A stretch of DNA of 64,000 nucleotides from Sphingopyxis sp. QXT-31 (GCF_001984035.1 NZ_CP019449.1:4159501-4223500); one strand, 5' to 3'. Shown: positions 27,086 through 35,752, counted from the first letter of the stretch. The notes: generated from the letters alone by a model not told the origin. Numbers and translations: made by a program.

Positions 27086-27218
27086 GTCGTGCTCCGGGGC
27101 AGCCTGTGCTGCCCCCGGCCTAGACAGGAGTTTTGTTACACGGTGCGAATCAAAGCCGCGACAGTTCGGAGAAAGTTTTGCGGCGGTTCGGTGACGTTAC
27201 CGCAGCGTAGCACCCACT

Positions 27219-27392
27219 CTCCCCCTCGATGGGGGAGGCAGCGAGATTTGCGAACTTGTTCGCTAGTCGCAGCGGTGGGGGTGCGGTCCGGGCCTGACAG
27301 GGGCGGCGCACGGACGCACCATCACCCCCATCCAACTGCGCCTAACCGCTTCGCGGTAAGGCTTCGTATCCTTCCCCCATCAAGGGGGAAGG
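27219..27392. repeat. paired-hairpin element copy c
   Basis: Same orientation as copy b. The left hairpin is CTCCCCC-TCGAT-GGGGGAG (27219-27237); the right is CCTTCCCCC-ATCAA-GGGGGAAGG (27370-27392). It fills most of the 310-bp stretch between the phosphoesterase start and the aldehyde dehydrogenase stop (27396), and I see nothing else there. The right hairpin is 3 bp from that stop and may act as a terminator. Copies b and c flank the glycosyltransferase-phosphoesterase pair as direct repeats. Confidence 0.92.
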
Positions 27393-27395
27393 ACG

Positions 27396-28829
27396 CTAGA
27401 CCCGCCTTATCACCAGATTCCGGATTTCGCTCATATCCTCGATGGCAAAGCGTACGCCCTCGCGGCCGAGGCCGCTGTCCTTCACCCCGCCATAGGGCAT
27501 GTTGTCGATGCGGTAGCTCGACACGTCGTTGACGACGATGCCGCCGACGTCGAGATGGTCCCATGCCTCCAGCACCTTGTGGATGTCGCGGGTGAAGATG
27601 CCCGCCTGCAGCCCGAACTTGCTGTCGTTGACCTCGGCAAGCGCCGCGTCCCAGTCGCTGAATTTCGACAAGACGACGACGGGGCCGAAGGCTTCCTCGA
27701 CCACCACGTCGGCATCGCGCGGGACATTTTCGAGCAGCGCGGCCTCGAGCATATTGCCCTCGCAGCCGCCGCCCGCGAGCAGGGTCGCGCCCGCGGCGAC
27801 CGCGGCGTCGATCCACCCTTTCAGGCGCGTCGCTTCCTTGACCGAGATCATCGGGCCGATGAAGGTCTCGCGCAGCTTCGGATCGCCCGATTTCAGCGTC
27901 TTGACCTTCGCGGTGAGCATGTCGCGGAATTTATCGTAGATGTCCGCATGGATGATCGCGCGCTGGACGTGGATGCAGCTCTGCCCCGACTGATAATAGC
28001 CGCCGAAGACGATGCGCGCGAGCGCATGGTCGAGGTCGGCGTCCTTGTCGACGATCACCGCGGCGTTGCCGCCGAGTTCGAGCACGACCTTCTTCTTGCC
28101 CGCCTTGGCCTTGAGGTCCCAGCCGACCCCGGGCGAGCCGGTGAAGCTCAGTAATTTCAGCCGCGGGTCGGTGGTGAACAGGTCCGATCCCGCACGGGCG
28201 GCGGGCAGGATGCTGAACGCGCCCTCGGGCAGGATGTCGCATTCGGCGAGCACCTCGCCCATGATGATCGCGCCGAGCGGGGTCATCGACGCGGGCTTCA
28301 TCACGAAGGGACAACCGATCGCGATTGCCGGCGCGATCTTGTGCGCGGCGAGGTTCAGCGGGAAATTGAACGGCGAGATGAAACTGCACGGGCCGATCGG
28401 CACGCGTTTCCACATTCCGATATAGCCCTTGGCGCGCGCCGAAATGTCGAGCGGCTGGATTTCGCCATAGTTGCGCACCGCCTCCTCGGCGGCGATGCGG
28501 AAGGTGTCGATCAGCCGCCCGACCTCGCCCTCGGCGTCGGCGATCGGCTTGCCCGCCTCGACGCAGAGCGCATAAGCGAGCTCGTCATAGCGCTCCTTGA
28601 AGCGCGTCACGCAATGGTTGAGCACATCCTGCTTCTCGTAACTCGCCAGCCGCGCCATCGGCTCGGCGGCGCGCACGGCGCCGGCGATCGCTTCGTCGAT
28701 CACGTCGGGGGTCGCCAGCGCGGTCCGGAACGCGACCTCGCCGGTATATTTGTCGATCACCTCGAGGTCGGTGTTCGGCTGCGCCGCCTTGTTGTTGAGA
28801 TAGAGCGGGTAGACGTCCTTGAGTTTCAT
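27396..28829 (-). CDS. NAD(P)-dependent aldehyde dehydrogenase
   Basis: A 477-residue member of the aldehyde dehydrogenase superfamily, oxidising an aldehyde to an acid. The catalytic residues are Cys285 in YQSGQSCIHVQR, Glu251 in VLELGGNAAV and Asn155 in ISPFNFPLN. The sequence type is nearest to the lactaldehyde, glyceraldehyde-3-phosphate and phosphonoformaldehyde dehydrogenase-like branch; the substrate is not determined. It follows the acetolactate-synthase-like gene on the same strand with only a partial repeat between, so they may share a pathway. Its ribosome-binding site is a run of twelve G immediately upstream, a possible slippage site. Confidence 0.93.
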   Translation of the reverse strand: MKLKDVYPLYLNNKAAQPNTDLEVIDKYTGEVAFRTALATPDVIDEAIAGAVRAAEPMARLASYEKQDVLNHCVTRFKERYDELAYALCVEAGKPIADAEGEVGRLIDTFRIAAEEAVRNYGEIQPLDISARAKGYIGMWKRVPIGPCSFISPFNFPLNLAAHKIAPAIAIGCPFVMKPASMTPLGAIIMGEVLAECDILPEGAFSILPAARAGSDLFTTDPRLKLLSFTGSPGVGWDLKAKAGKKKVVLELGGNAAVIVDKDADLDHALARIVFGGYYQSGQSCIHVQRAIIHADIYDKFRDMLTAKVKTLKSGDPKLRETFIGPMISVKEATRLKGWIDAAVAAGATLLAGGGCEGNMLEAALLENVPRDADVVVEEAFGPVVVLSKFSDWDAALAEVNDSKFGLQAGIFTRDIHKVLEAWDHLDVGGIVVNDVSSYRIDNMPYGGVKDSGLGREGVRFAIEDMSEIRNLVIRRV

Positions 28830-28836
28830 TCAGCTT

Positions 28837-28848
28837 CCCCCCCCCCCC
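28837..28848 (-). promoter_or_regulatory. G12 homopolymer as ribosome-binding site
   Basis: On the minus strand twelve consecutive G end seven bases before the ATG of the aldehyde dehydrogenase gene, the usual Shine-Dalgarno distance. The same tract is one arm of a hairpin with the C8 run opposite (28855-28862 on the plus strand are G8). Length changes by slippage would alter spacing or pairing and hence translation. No other Shine-Dalgarno is present. Confidence 0.55.
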
Positions 28849-28962
28849 GCAGGCGGGGGGGGTGGGGGGTGGGCATGAAACGGGTGGGCCCGGAAAGCCC
28901 ACCCCGCTGCGACTAGCGAGCAAGCTCGCAAGTCTCGTTGCCCCTCCCGCTTGCGGGAGGGG
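28837..28962. repeat. paired-hairpin element copy d (divergent, shortened)
   Basis: About 126 bp. The left boundary is the C12-GCAGGC-G8 hairpin, the right boundary CCCCTCCCGC-TT-GCGGGAGGGG (28941-28962). The right half keeps the family module CCCACCCCGCTGCGACTAG, GAGCAAGCTCGC and AAGTCTCGTTG, but the left half with the GGATGAGGGTG module is missing. It separates the acetolactate-synthase-like gene from the dehydrogenase gene. Confidence 0.8.
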
Positions 28963-28970
28963 AGCCGAAA

Positions 28971-30617
28971 TCAAAGCTCCTTCGACAGCTTCTTGATGTC
29001 GATGTTCAGGATCTGGTCGTTCTCGCTATAATCGACGGGGCAGTCGATCAGATGCACGCCGGGGGTGCTGAGCGTATGCGCGAGCAGTTCCTTGAGATGT
29101 GCGGCGCTTTCGACGCGGTGGCCGTGGGCGCCATAGCTTTCGGCATATTTGACGAAATCGGGGTTGCCATAGGTCAGCCCCCAGTCCTTGAAGCCCATGT
29201 TCGCCTGCTTCCAGCGGATCATACCATAGCTGTTGTCGTTGAGGATCAGCACTGTGATGTCGAGCCCCAGGCGGACCGCGGTCTCCATCTCCTGGCTGTT
29301 CATCATGAAGCCGCCGTCGCCGCAGATCGCCATGACCTTGCGCCCCGGATAGACCATCGACGACATCATCGCCGACGGCAGCCCCGCGCCCATCGTCGCG
29401 AGCGCATTGTCGAGCAGCACCGTGTTCGGACGATAGGCGGTGTAGCCGCGCGCGAACCAGATCTTGTAGACGCCATTGTCGAGGCAGATGATGCCGTCCT
29501 CGGGCATCGCATCGCGCACCGACTGGACGAGGTGCGGCGGGAAGATCGGGAAGCGCTCGTCCTTGGCGAGCGGCGCGGTATGGTCGACCTCGCCCTTGCG
29601 ATAGGCGAGCAGATGGTCGAATTTCCAGCCGCCGTTGGGGACGATGTCTTCCTTGATCTGCCACACCGCGTTGGCGATGTCGCCGATCACCTCGATGTCG
29701 GGGAAATAGACCGGATCGACCTCGGCGGTCTTGGTCGAGACGTGGATGACGGTCGGGCCGCCCTGTTTCATGAAGAAGGGGGGCTTTTCGATCACGTCGT
29801 GGCCGAGATTGACGATGCAATCCGACGCCTCGACCGCGCGGTGGACGAAGTCACCAGACGACAGCGCCGCGCAGCCGAGGAATTTCGGGTGGCGCTCGTC
29901 GATCACGCCCTTGCCGAGCTGTGTGGTCAGAAAGGGGATGCCGGTCTTTTCGATGAACTGCAGCAGCATGCGGCCGGTCATCGTTCGGTTGGCGCCCGCG
30001 CCGATGACGAGGACGGGCGAGGTCGCTTCCTCGAGCGCCTTCACCGCCTCGCGGATCGACTTGACGTCGGCGGTCGGGCGGCGCGAGTGGCTGCGCTTCA
30101 GCGGCAGGCTGTCGGTATGTTCGTCGGCGATGTCCTCGGGCAGTTCGATATGCACCGCGCCGGGCTTTTCCTCCTCGGCGAGGCGGAAGGCTTCGCGCAC
30201 GCGGCTCGGGATATTGTCCGACGAGGCCATCTGGTGCGTATATTTGGTGATCGGCCCCATCATCGCGACGACATCGAGAATCTGGAAGCGACCCTGTTTG
30301 GACTTCTTGATCGGCTTTTGCCCGGTGATCATCATCATCGGCATGCCGCCCAATTGCGCATAGGCCGCCGCGGTGACGAAGTTGGTCGCGCCGGGTCCCA
30401 AGGTGGCGAGGCAGACGCCGGTCTTGCCGGTGTGGCGGCCGTACGTCGCGGCCATGAAGCCCGCGCCTTGCTCATGGCGGGTCAGGATCAGCTTGATCTT
30501 GGTCGACCGCGACAGGCTGTCGAGAAAGTCGAGATTCTCCTCGCCCGGAACGCCGAAGATATATTCGACGCCTTCTTCCTCGAGGCATTCGATGAACAGG
30601 TCGGATGCTTTTTTCAT
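28971..30617 (-). CDS. acetolactate synthase large-subunit-like ThDP enzyme
   Basis: A 548-residue thiamine-diphosphate enzyme close to catabolic acetolactate synthase. The pyrimidine-side glutamate is Glu49 in LTRHEQGAGFMA, and the diphosphate/Mg motif is GDGGFMMNSQE followed by ILNDNSYG. Acetolactate synthase makes 2-acetolactate from two pyruvates. No small regulatory subunit is adjacent, as for the AlsS type, but the exact keto-acid substrate is not proven. The gene is followed by an aldehyde dehydrogenase, which suggests a catabolic or by-product pathway. Full length, no signal. Confidence 0.9.
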   Translation of the reverse strand: MKKASDLFIECLEEEGVEYIFGVPGEENLDFLDSLSRSTKIKLILTRHEQGAGFMAATYGRHTGKTGVCLATLGPGATNFVTAAAYAQLGGMPMMMITGQKPIKKSKQGRFQILDVVAMMGPITKYTHQMASSDNIPSRVREAFRLAEEEKPGAVHIELPEDIADEHTDSLPLKRSHSRRPTADVKSIREAVKALEEATSPVLVIGAGANRTMTGRMLLQFIEKTGIPFLTTQLGKGVIDERHPKFLGCAALSSGDFVHRAVEASDCIVNLGHDVIEKPPFFMKQGGPTVIHVSTKTAEVDPVYFPDIEVIGDIANAVWQIKEDIVPNGGWKFDHLLAYRKGEVDHTAPLAKDERFPIFPPHLVQSVRDAMPEDGIICLDNGVYKIWFARGYTAYRPNTVLLDNALATMGAGLPSAMMSSMVYPGRKVMAICGDGGFMMNSQEMETAVRLGLDITVLILNDNSYGMIRWKQANMGFKDWGLTYGNPDFVKYAESYGAHGHRVESAAHLKELLAHTLSTPGVHLIDCPVDYSENDQILNIDIKKLSKEL

Positions 30618-30638
30618 GTGACAGTCGCCCCCTCAGCC

Positions 30639-30656
30639 CCGCACCCGGTGGTGCGG
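30639..30656. other. short perfect hairpin upstream of the ThDP enzyme gene
   Basis: CCGCACC-CGGT-GGTGCGG lies 22 bp upstream of the start codon at 30617, between that gene and the end of cobT at 30794. It could be a weak terminator for cobT transcripts on the minus strand or a leader structure; there is no U-tract. Confidence 0.45.
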
Positions 30657-30793
30657 CCTTTAGCCTGTGCCGGCGACCCTCAGCACGATGATGACACAGC
30701 GGCGCCCGTCGTCAGGTCGCGAGTCCCTGCTGCATCGGGAAGCGGTTGTAACGATGGGAAAAGGGCTTGTCACCCACCCGCGGGCAACGCCGT

Positions 30794-32617
30794 TCAATCG
30801 ATGTCGAACAGACCCGCGAGTTGCTCGACCATCGTGCCGCCCAGCTGCTCGGCGTCCATGATCGTCACCGCGCGGCTGTAGTAGCGCGTCACGTCGTGGC
30901 CGATGCCGATCGCGCAGAGTTCGACCGGCGATCGGTTCTCGATCCACTCGATCACCTGGCGCAGATGCTGGTCGAGATAGGCACCATGGTTGACCGACAG
31001 CGTGCTGTCGTCGACCGGCGCGCCGTCCGAAATCACCATCAGGATGCGGCGTTCCTCGGGGCGACCCACGATGCGGCTGTGCGCCCAGATCAGCGCCTCG
31101 CCGTCGATATTCTCTTTCAGCAGCCCCTCGCGCATCATCAGCCCCAGCGACTTGCGCGCGCGGCGATAGGGTTCGTCGGCGGGCTTGTAGATGATGTGGC
31201 GGAGGTCGTTGAGGCGGCCGGGATGCGCGGGGCGGCCCGCGGCGAGCCAGTCCTCGCGGCTCTGCCCGCCCTTCCACGTCCGCGTGGTGAAGCCGAGGAT
31301 TTCGGTCTTCACGCCGCAGCGTTCGAGCGTGCGCGCGAGGATGTCGGCGCTGATCGCGGCGATGCTGATCGGGCGCCCGCGCATCGACCCGCTATTGTCG
31401 ATGAGCAAGGTGACGACGGTGTCGCGGAAGTCGGTGTCGCGCTCGATCTTGTAGCTCAAGGACTGGCCCGGCGAGACGATGACGCGCGCGAGCCGCGCGG
31501 CGTCGAGCTGGCCTTCCTCCTGGTCGAAATCCCAGGCGCGGTTCTGCTGCGCCATCAACCGGCGTTGCAGCCGGTTGGCGAGCTTGGTCACCGCGCCCTG
31601 CAGATGCTGCATCTGCTGGTCGAGATAGGCGCGCAGCCGCGTCAGCTCGTCGGCATCGCAGAGCTCGGTCGCGGCGACGATCTCGTCATGCTTTTCGGTG
31701 AAGCGGACATAGTTGAAGTCGGGGACGTCGGTCGGCAGGCGGTTGGGGCGCACGGGCAGCATGCCCTCGTCGCCTTCGCCGCCCATTTCGGGTTCGCCGT
31801 CGGCCTCCATTTCCTGCGCGTCGGGGTCGCTGTCGCCGTCGTCGGCCTGGTCGCCCGCGGTCTCGGCGCGCGCGTCGACCTGGCTCTCGCCGGTGCCGCC
31901 ATCCTCGCTCTCCTGTTCGTCCTGCGATTCCTCGGCCTCGCTCTCATCCTCCTCGCCATTGTCCTCGGCGCCGTCGTCCATCGGCTCGTCGCCATAGATG
32001 AGGTCGAGGTGGCGGAGCGCGAGCTTGGCGGTCTCGGCAAAGGCCGCCTGATCATCGATCTGCACCGCCAGCGCCTCGATATCGCCGCCGGCCTGGCGCG
32101 CGATCCAGTCGCTGATCAGCCCGAGCCCGGTCTCGGTGCCCGGCGGCGGCGCTTCGCCGGTCAGCGCCTCCCGCAGCATCAGCTCGAGCGCCGAGGAGAC
32201 GGGCACGTCGTCGCGGCTCTGCGCGCGCGCGATCGGGTCGCTGCGCATCCGCATCGCGAGGCTGGCCGACAGGTTGCTGCGCATGCCGTCCATGTGCCGC
32301 GCGCCGAGCGCCTCGATGCGCGCGCGCTCCATTGCGTCGAAGGCGGCGGCGGCGAGCGGCTCGCCGGGGCGCGCGGCGGCGTGCAATTTCTCGCTATGGT
32401 GCTTCATGCGCAGCGCATAGGCGTCGGCGAACCCGCGCGCCTCGGCGACCTGTTCGGCGGGCAGCGTGCGCGACGGGGTGGGCACCTTGATCGTCTTGCC
32501 GATCTGCGCGGGCGCGTCGGCGGTGAAGCCGACCTCGACCTCGGCATCGCGCGTGACGGCGCGCGCGACGCTCGACAGCGCGGCCTTGAAATCGTCGAGG
32601 GGGGAGGAGGCGGTCAT
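30794..32617 (-). CDS. cobT: CobT, VWA-domain cobaltochelatase-type subunit
   Basis: A 607-residue protein. Its helical N-terminal half is followed by a strongly acidic stretch (about 212-290, [16 protein letters not shown] and on) and a C-terminal von Willebrand A domain with the MIDAS residues in [12 protein letters not shown]. With CobS it forms the AAA+/VWA motor that drives cobalt insertion by CobN in aerobic B12 synthesis. Neither cobN nor other cob genes are in the window. The usual partner cobS is 5 kb upstream instead of adjacent. The start overlaps the stop of the DUF559 gene by 4 nt, so cobT translation probably depends on that inserted gene. Confidence 0.95.
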   Translation of the reverse strand: MTASSPLDDFKAALSSVARAVTRDAEVEVGFTADAPAQIGKTIKVPTPSRTLPAEQVAEARGFADAYALRMKHHSEKLHAAARPGEPLAAAAFDAMERARIEALGARHMDGMRSNLSASLAMRMRSDPIARAQSRDDVPVSSALELMLREALTGEAPPPGTETGLGLISDWIARQAGGDIEALAVQIDDQAAFAETAKLALRHLDLIYGDEPMDDGAEDNGEEDESEAEESQDEQESEDGGTGESQVDARAETAGDQADDGDSDPDAQEMEADGEPEMGGEGDEGMLPVRPNRLPTDVPDFNYVRFTEKHDEIVAATELCDADELTRLRAYLDQQMQHLQGAVTKLANRLQRRLMAQQNRAWDFDQEEGQLDAARLARVIVSPGQSLSYKIERDTDFRDTVVTLLIDNSGSMRGRPISIAAISADILARTLERCGVKTEILGFTTRTWKGGQSREDWLAAGRPAHPGRLNDLRHIIYKPADEPYRRARKSLGLMMREGLLKENIDGEALIWAHSRIVGRPEERRILMVISDGAPVDDSTLSVNHGAYLDQHLRQVIEWIENRSPVELCAIGIGHDVTRYYSRAVTIMDAEQLGGTMVEQLAGLFDID

Positions 32618-33018
32618 GGGGCGCGGCGATCTTCGAAAGCCTTCCCCCTTGATGGGGGAGGGTTGGGTGGGGGTGAGCTCTCGGCCAAAGCCTTTGTCAG
32701 AAGGATCGCAACACCGTCAATATTGGCGAGCATATCATTGTTCCAGAAACGGATGACGCGGTAGCCGTCATTTTCGATCACGGCCGTGCGGGGGCCATCG
32801 ACTGCTTCGTCATGCTGGCCGCCGTCGACTTCGATTACCAATCTTGCGCGATGGCTGGCGAAGTCGGCGATATATTGGCGGATCGGAACCTGGCGACGGA
32901 AGCGCCAGCCGGGGAATGCCGTGCGCAACAGCGTCCAGATTTTCCGTTCGGCGTCGGTCATGGCGGAGCGCAATCGGCGTGCGCGCTGCGTGGAGCCATC
33001 CGGCGGCGTTCGTTTCAT
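32614..33018 (-). CDS. DUF559 (Vsr/PD-(D/E)XK-like) endonuclease
   Basis: A 134-residue DUF559-domain protein. The fold is visible as [20 protein letters not shown], then [23 protein letters not shown], where the Asp and Glu-x-Asp residues match the active site of restriction-endonuclease-like proteins, then [18 protein letters not shown]. The last 20 or so residues ([15 protein letters not shown]) are translated from the left half of a paired-hairpin element, and the right half lies 10 bp before the start. The gene therefore fills the centre of a repeat copy. Its stop overlaps the cobT start (ATGA). No methylase is nearby, so it is not a restriction system. Confidence 0.88.
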   Translation of the reverse strand: MKRTPPDGSTQRARRLRSAMTDAERKIWTLLRTAFPGWRFRRQVPIRQYIADFASHRARLVIEVDGGQHDEAVDGPRTAVIENDGYRVIRFWNNDMLANIDGVAILLTKALAESSPPPNPPPSRGKAFEDRRAP

Positions 33019-33094
33019 GGCGCGACAACACCCCTACCGCTGCGACTAGCGAACAAGTTCGCAAGTCTCGCTGCCTCCCCCATCAAGGGGGAGG
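32641..33094. mobile_element. paired-hairpin element loaded with the DUF559 gene (454 bp)
   Basis: The left end is the hairpin TTCCCCC-TTGAT-GGGGGAGG (32642-32662), then GTTGGGTGGGGGTGAGCTC (to 32688). The right end is ACCCCTACCGCTGCGACTAG, GAACAAGTTC and the hairpin CCTCCCCC-ATCAA-GGGGGAGG (33074-33094). These are the outer modules of the empty copies. The gene replaces the short variable centre, between the GGGGGTG-type and CACCCC-type boundaries. The insertion is 24 bp upstream of cobT. Confidence 0.65.
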
Positions 33095-33181
33095 GACTGG
33101 CTTTGCTACGCCGCTTTTTGCTTGAGGGGAATATAGCTAAGCTCGCTTGACGCCAACGGCAGCCGGGCGCATCCGCAGCCC

Positions 33182-34402
33182 ATGTCCTCCCCCGCATCCT
33201 CCGCCATGAAAAAGCCGTGGATCGTCATTCTCTGCGCCGCGCTCATCGTCACGCTGGCGATGGGGGTGCGGCAGTCGTTCGGGCTGTTCCTGCCGCAGAT
33301 GAGCGTCGATATCGGCATCAGCCGGTCGGACTTCGGGCTGGCGATGGCGCTCCAGAACCTGCTCTTCGGCCTCGTCCAGCCATTCGTCGGCGCGCTTGCC
33401 GACAAGCATGGCGCGGGGCGCGTCGTGCTCGCGGGGGCCTTGCTCTATGCGCTCGGCCTGATCGGCGCGGCGTTTGCAAGCGACGCGATCGGGCTGCATA
33501 TCAGCTTCGGCCTGCTCATCGGCATGGCGCAGTCGGCGACGACATTCGTCGTCGTGCTCGGCGCGGTCGGGCGCGTCGTGCCGCCCGAGAAGCGCAGCAG
33601 CGCGTTCGGCATCGTCACCGCCGGCGGCTCGCTCGGGCAGTTCCTCGTCGTGCCGCTCGCGTCGATCCTGCTCCGCGATATCGGCTATCACGAGACCTTG
33701 TGGATCATGGCGGGGCTCGTCGCGCTCTGCGGGCTGCTCGCGATCGGCGTTGCGGGAAGCACCGATGCGAGCCCCGGCGTCGTGGAGCAGGTCGAGCAGA
33801 GCGCGCGCGAGGCGCTGCGCGAGGCGGCGGTGCATCGCGGCTATTGGCTGCTCAACGCAGGCTTTTTCGTCTGCGGTTTCCACATCGCCTTCATCGCGAC
33901 GCACCTGCCCGCCTATCTCGACGACAAGGGGCTGGGGATCGAGATCGGGGCGCAGGTGCTGGCGCTCGTCGGGCTGTTCAACATTCTCGGTTCCTACGTG
34001 TTCGGCCGCGCGGGCGACGTGCTGCGCCAGAAATATGTGCTCTCGGCGCTCTACACCGCGCGCTCGGCGGTGATCGCGCTCTTTCTCTTCCTGCCGCTGA
34101 CCCATGTCAGCGCCCTGGTCTTTGCGGGCGCGATGGGCTTCCTGTGGCTCGGTACCGTGCCGCTCACCAGCGGGATCGTCGGGCGTATCTTCGGCATCCG
34201 CTATCTCTCGATGCTTTATGGCATCGTGTTCCTCAGCCACCAGGTCGGCAGCTTCTTCGGCGCGTGGATGGCGGGGCTGATCTTCGACGCCACCGGCAGC
34301 TATGACGTCGCCTGGGGCTTCGCGATCGCGCTCGGCCTCTTCGCAGGACTTGTCCATCTGCCGATCGCCGACGCGCCGCTGAAGCGCACCGCGCCGGCAT
34401 GA
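33182..34402 (+). CDS. MFS transporter (monocarboxylate/oxalate-formate branch-like)
   Basis: A 406-residue inner-membrane carrier with 12 predicted helices. Features are GVRQSFGLFLPQMSVDIGI in helix 1 and its loop, GALADKHGAGRVVLAG (the family loop 2-3 motif) and the matching blocks in the second half. This pattern is common in MCT/oxalate-formate-type members; the substrate is unknown. It is on the opposite strand from the cob genes and its stop overlaps the start of a 44-residue gene by 4 nt. It belongs to the 5-kb stretch that separates cobT from cobS. Confidence 0.9.
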   Translation: MSSPASSAMKKPWIVILCAALIVTLAMGVRQSFGLFLPQMSVDIGISRSDFGLAMALQNLLFGLVQPFVGALADKHGAGRVVLAGALLYALGLIGAAFASDAIGLHISFGLLIGMAQSATTFVVVLGAVGRVVPPEKRSSAFGIVTAGGSLGQFLVVPLASILLRDIGYHETLWIMAGLVALCGLLAIGVAGSTDASPGVVEQVEQSAREALREAAVHRGYWLLNAGFFVCGFHIAFIATHLPAYLDDKGLGIEIGAQVLALVGLFNILGSYVFGRAGDVLRQKYVLSALYTARSAVIALFLFLPLTHVSALVFAGAMGFLWLGTVPLTSGIVGRIFGIRYLSMLYGIVFLSHQVGSFFGAWMAGLIFDATGSYDVAWGFAIALGLFAGLVHLPIADAPLKRTAPA

Positions 34403-34533
34403 AGCTCTGGCGACAGGACTGGGTCGCGCTCGCGTTGTTCGCGGTTGTCGCGATCGGCGGGCTGTGGCTGTGGACCGGCGAGGGACCCGTCGTCTGGCTC
34501 AGCGATTTCGCCGTGATGTGCGGCTTTTTCTAG
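34399..34533 (+). CDS. 44-residue single-span membrane protein
   Basis: A short gene starting with ATG at 34399, overlapping the MFS stop by 4 nt (ATGA). It encodes MKLWRQDWVALALFAVVAIG and a further 24 residues ending CGFF. There is one membrane helix (about residues 9-25) preceded by basic residues, so the N-terminus is probably cytoplasmic. It may be a small partner of the carrier; this is inference from coupling only. Its TAG overlaps the TAG of the convergent gene in a palindromic CTAG. Confidence 0.7.
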   Translation: MKLWRQDWVALALFAVVAIGGLWLWTGEGPVVWLSDFAVMCGFF

Positions 34534-35711
34534 GGCGCCTTGTCGGGCAGCCAGCGGCAATTGGCCTCGTCGAGTTCCTTGGGCGCGGTCACCGGGTCGG
34601 GCAGCAGCAGGAACACATGCGCCAGCCGCGTCGCGACCCGCTCGTGCCGGGACCTCTTGTCGGCGACGACATCGACGAAATCGCGGCACGCGACCGTGCT
34701 GCGCAGGAAATTGCTGTGCCCCGTCGACCCGCGCGACACCTCGGTCGTGTCGATAATCGTCAGCCCCGGCGCGGGCGCGGCATAACAGCGCTCGGGCTCG
34801 CCCCTAGCCCTGAGTTCGGCCGCTTCGAACGGATCGAAGCAGTAGGGCGAGCCGAGCCGCGGATAGCCGTGGAGCACGCGCGAGGCGGCGAGCGCCTTGT
34901 CCTTCGACGACACATAGACGGTGATGTGGCGCCCCTGCGCGACGCGTTCGGGCGACAGCACATCCTCTACGATGTCGCGCTCGAAGGTCTGGCGGTCGAC
35001 GTCGGGCGAGGCGAGGATGATGTTCGCGATCTTGTCGCGGCGGTCGGCGCGGCGCGCGAGCCGGTCGGCGGCGCCCACCGCCGGGATCACCAGACGCGCG
35101 CCGAGCGAGTGCGAGACGATCACGATCTCCTTCACCCATTCGCGCTCGGCGAGCGCGCGCAGGAAGTCGCGGAAATTGCGGATGTCGTGGTACATGTTGG
35201 TCTCGTCGACGACATAACCGAGCACCTCGTGCTGCGACGGCGAGCTGTACGCGACGACCGGCCCGTCGAACGCCGTCATGCGCGCGATCTGCGCCGTGTC
35301 CTTGGTCGTCGTTTCGAAACTCTCGCGATAGCCGTGGACATAGAGCAGGACGCGCCCCTGCCGCCGGTCGGTTTCGGCCTGCAACGCGCGCCACCAGTCG
35401 CCCGATTCCTGGAACGCCATCGGGGTACGCAATTCCTTCTTGGTCTCGGTCGGCGCGGCGAAGCGGCCGTAGCGGACATGGTCGCCGCGATAGACGAGCA
35501 TACGGATGTCGGCGCTGCGGCAATCGGGCAGGCGGCTGGTCGCGAAAAAGAGCGGCAGCGCGGCCTCGTCGATCGCGGCGCCGGGCTGCGCGGTGCAACG
35601 CGCGTTGGCGACATAGTCGGCGTGGCGGATCTTGCCATAATCGACGGGCTTGATGCAGCCGGCGAGCAGCGCGCAGGCGAGGAGCGGGGCGAGGCGGGGA
35701 AGCGAGATCAT
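34530..35711 (-). CDS. DUF900-type alpha/beta hydrolase lipoprotein
   Basis: A 393-residue exported alpha/beta hydrolase. The signal peptide ends in LLAGC, so it is a lipoprotein. The hydrolase blocks are LLYVHGYRESFETT (oxyanion), then the nucleophile Ser in IVSHSLGARLVIPA and a late histidine near STGHSNFLRS. DUF900 proteins are esterase-like without firm substrates. I chose the ATG at 35711, which starts the signal peptide; the frame is open upstream into the antisense of the acyltransferase. It follows that acyltransferase by 41 bp, which could suggest the handling of acylated surface polymers. Confidence 0.88.
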   Translation of the reverse strand: MISLPRLAPLLACALLAGCIKPVDYGKIRHADYVANARCTAQPGAAIDEAALPLFFATSRLPDCRSADIRMLVYRGDHVRYGRFAAPTETKKELRTPMAFQESGDWWRALQAETDRRQGRVLLYVHGYRESFETTTKDTAQIARMTAFDGPVVAYSSPSQHEVLGYVVDETNMYHDIRNFRDFLRALAEREWVKEIVIVSHSLGARLVIPAVGAADRLARRADRRDKIANIILASPDVDRQTFERDIVEDVLSPERVAQGRHITVYVSSKDKALAASRVLHGYPRLGSPYCFDPFEAAELRARGEPERCYAAPAPGLTIIDTTEVSRGSTGHSNFLRSTVACRDFVDVVADKRSRHERVATRLAHVFLLLPDPVTAPKELDEANCRWLPDKAP

Positions 35712-35752
35712 GGCGCGGGGATAATCCGCTTTGCCGCCGGGGGGAAGCCGCG

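Noticed and set aside
28938..30881. A 647-codon plus-strand frame over the acetolactate-synthase-like gene
   Set aside because: Antisense shadow; the minus-strand protein has complete catalytic motifs.
32614..33018. DUF559 protein as part of a restriction-modification or very-short-patch repair system
   Set aside because: No methyltransferase or specificity gene is near, and the repeat flanks explain its position better.
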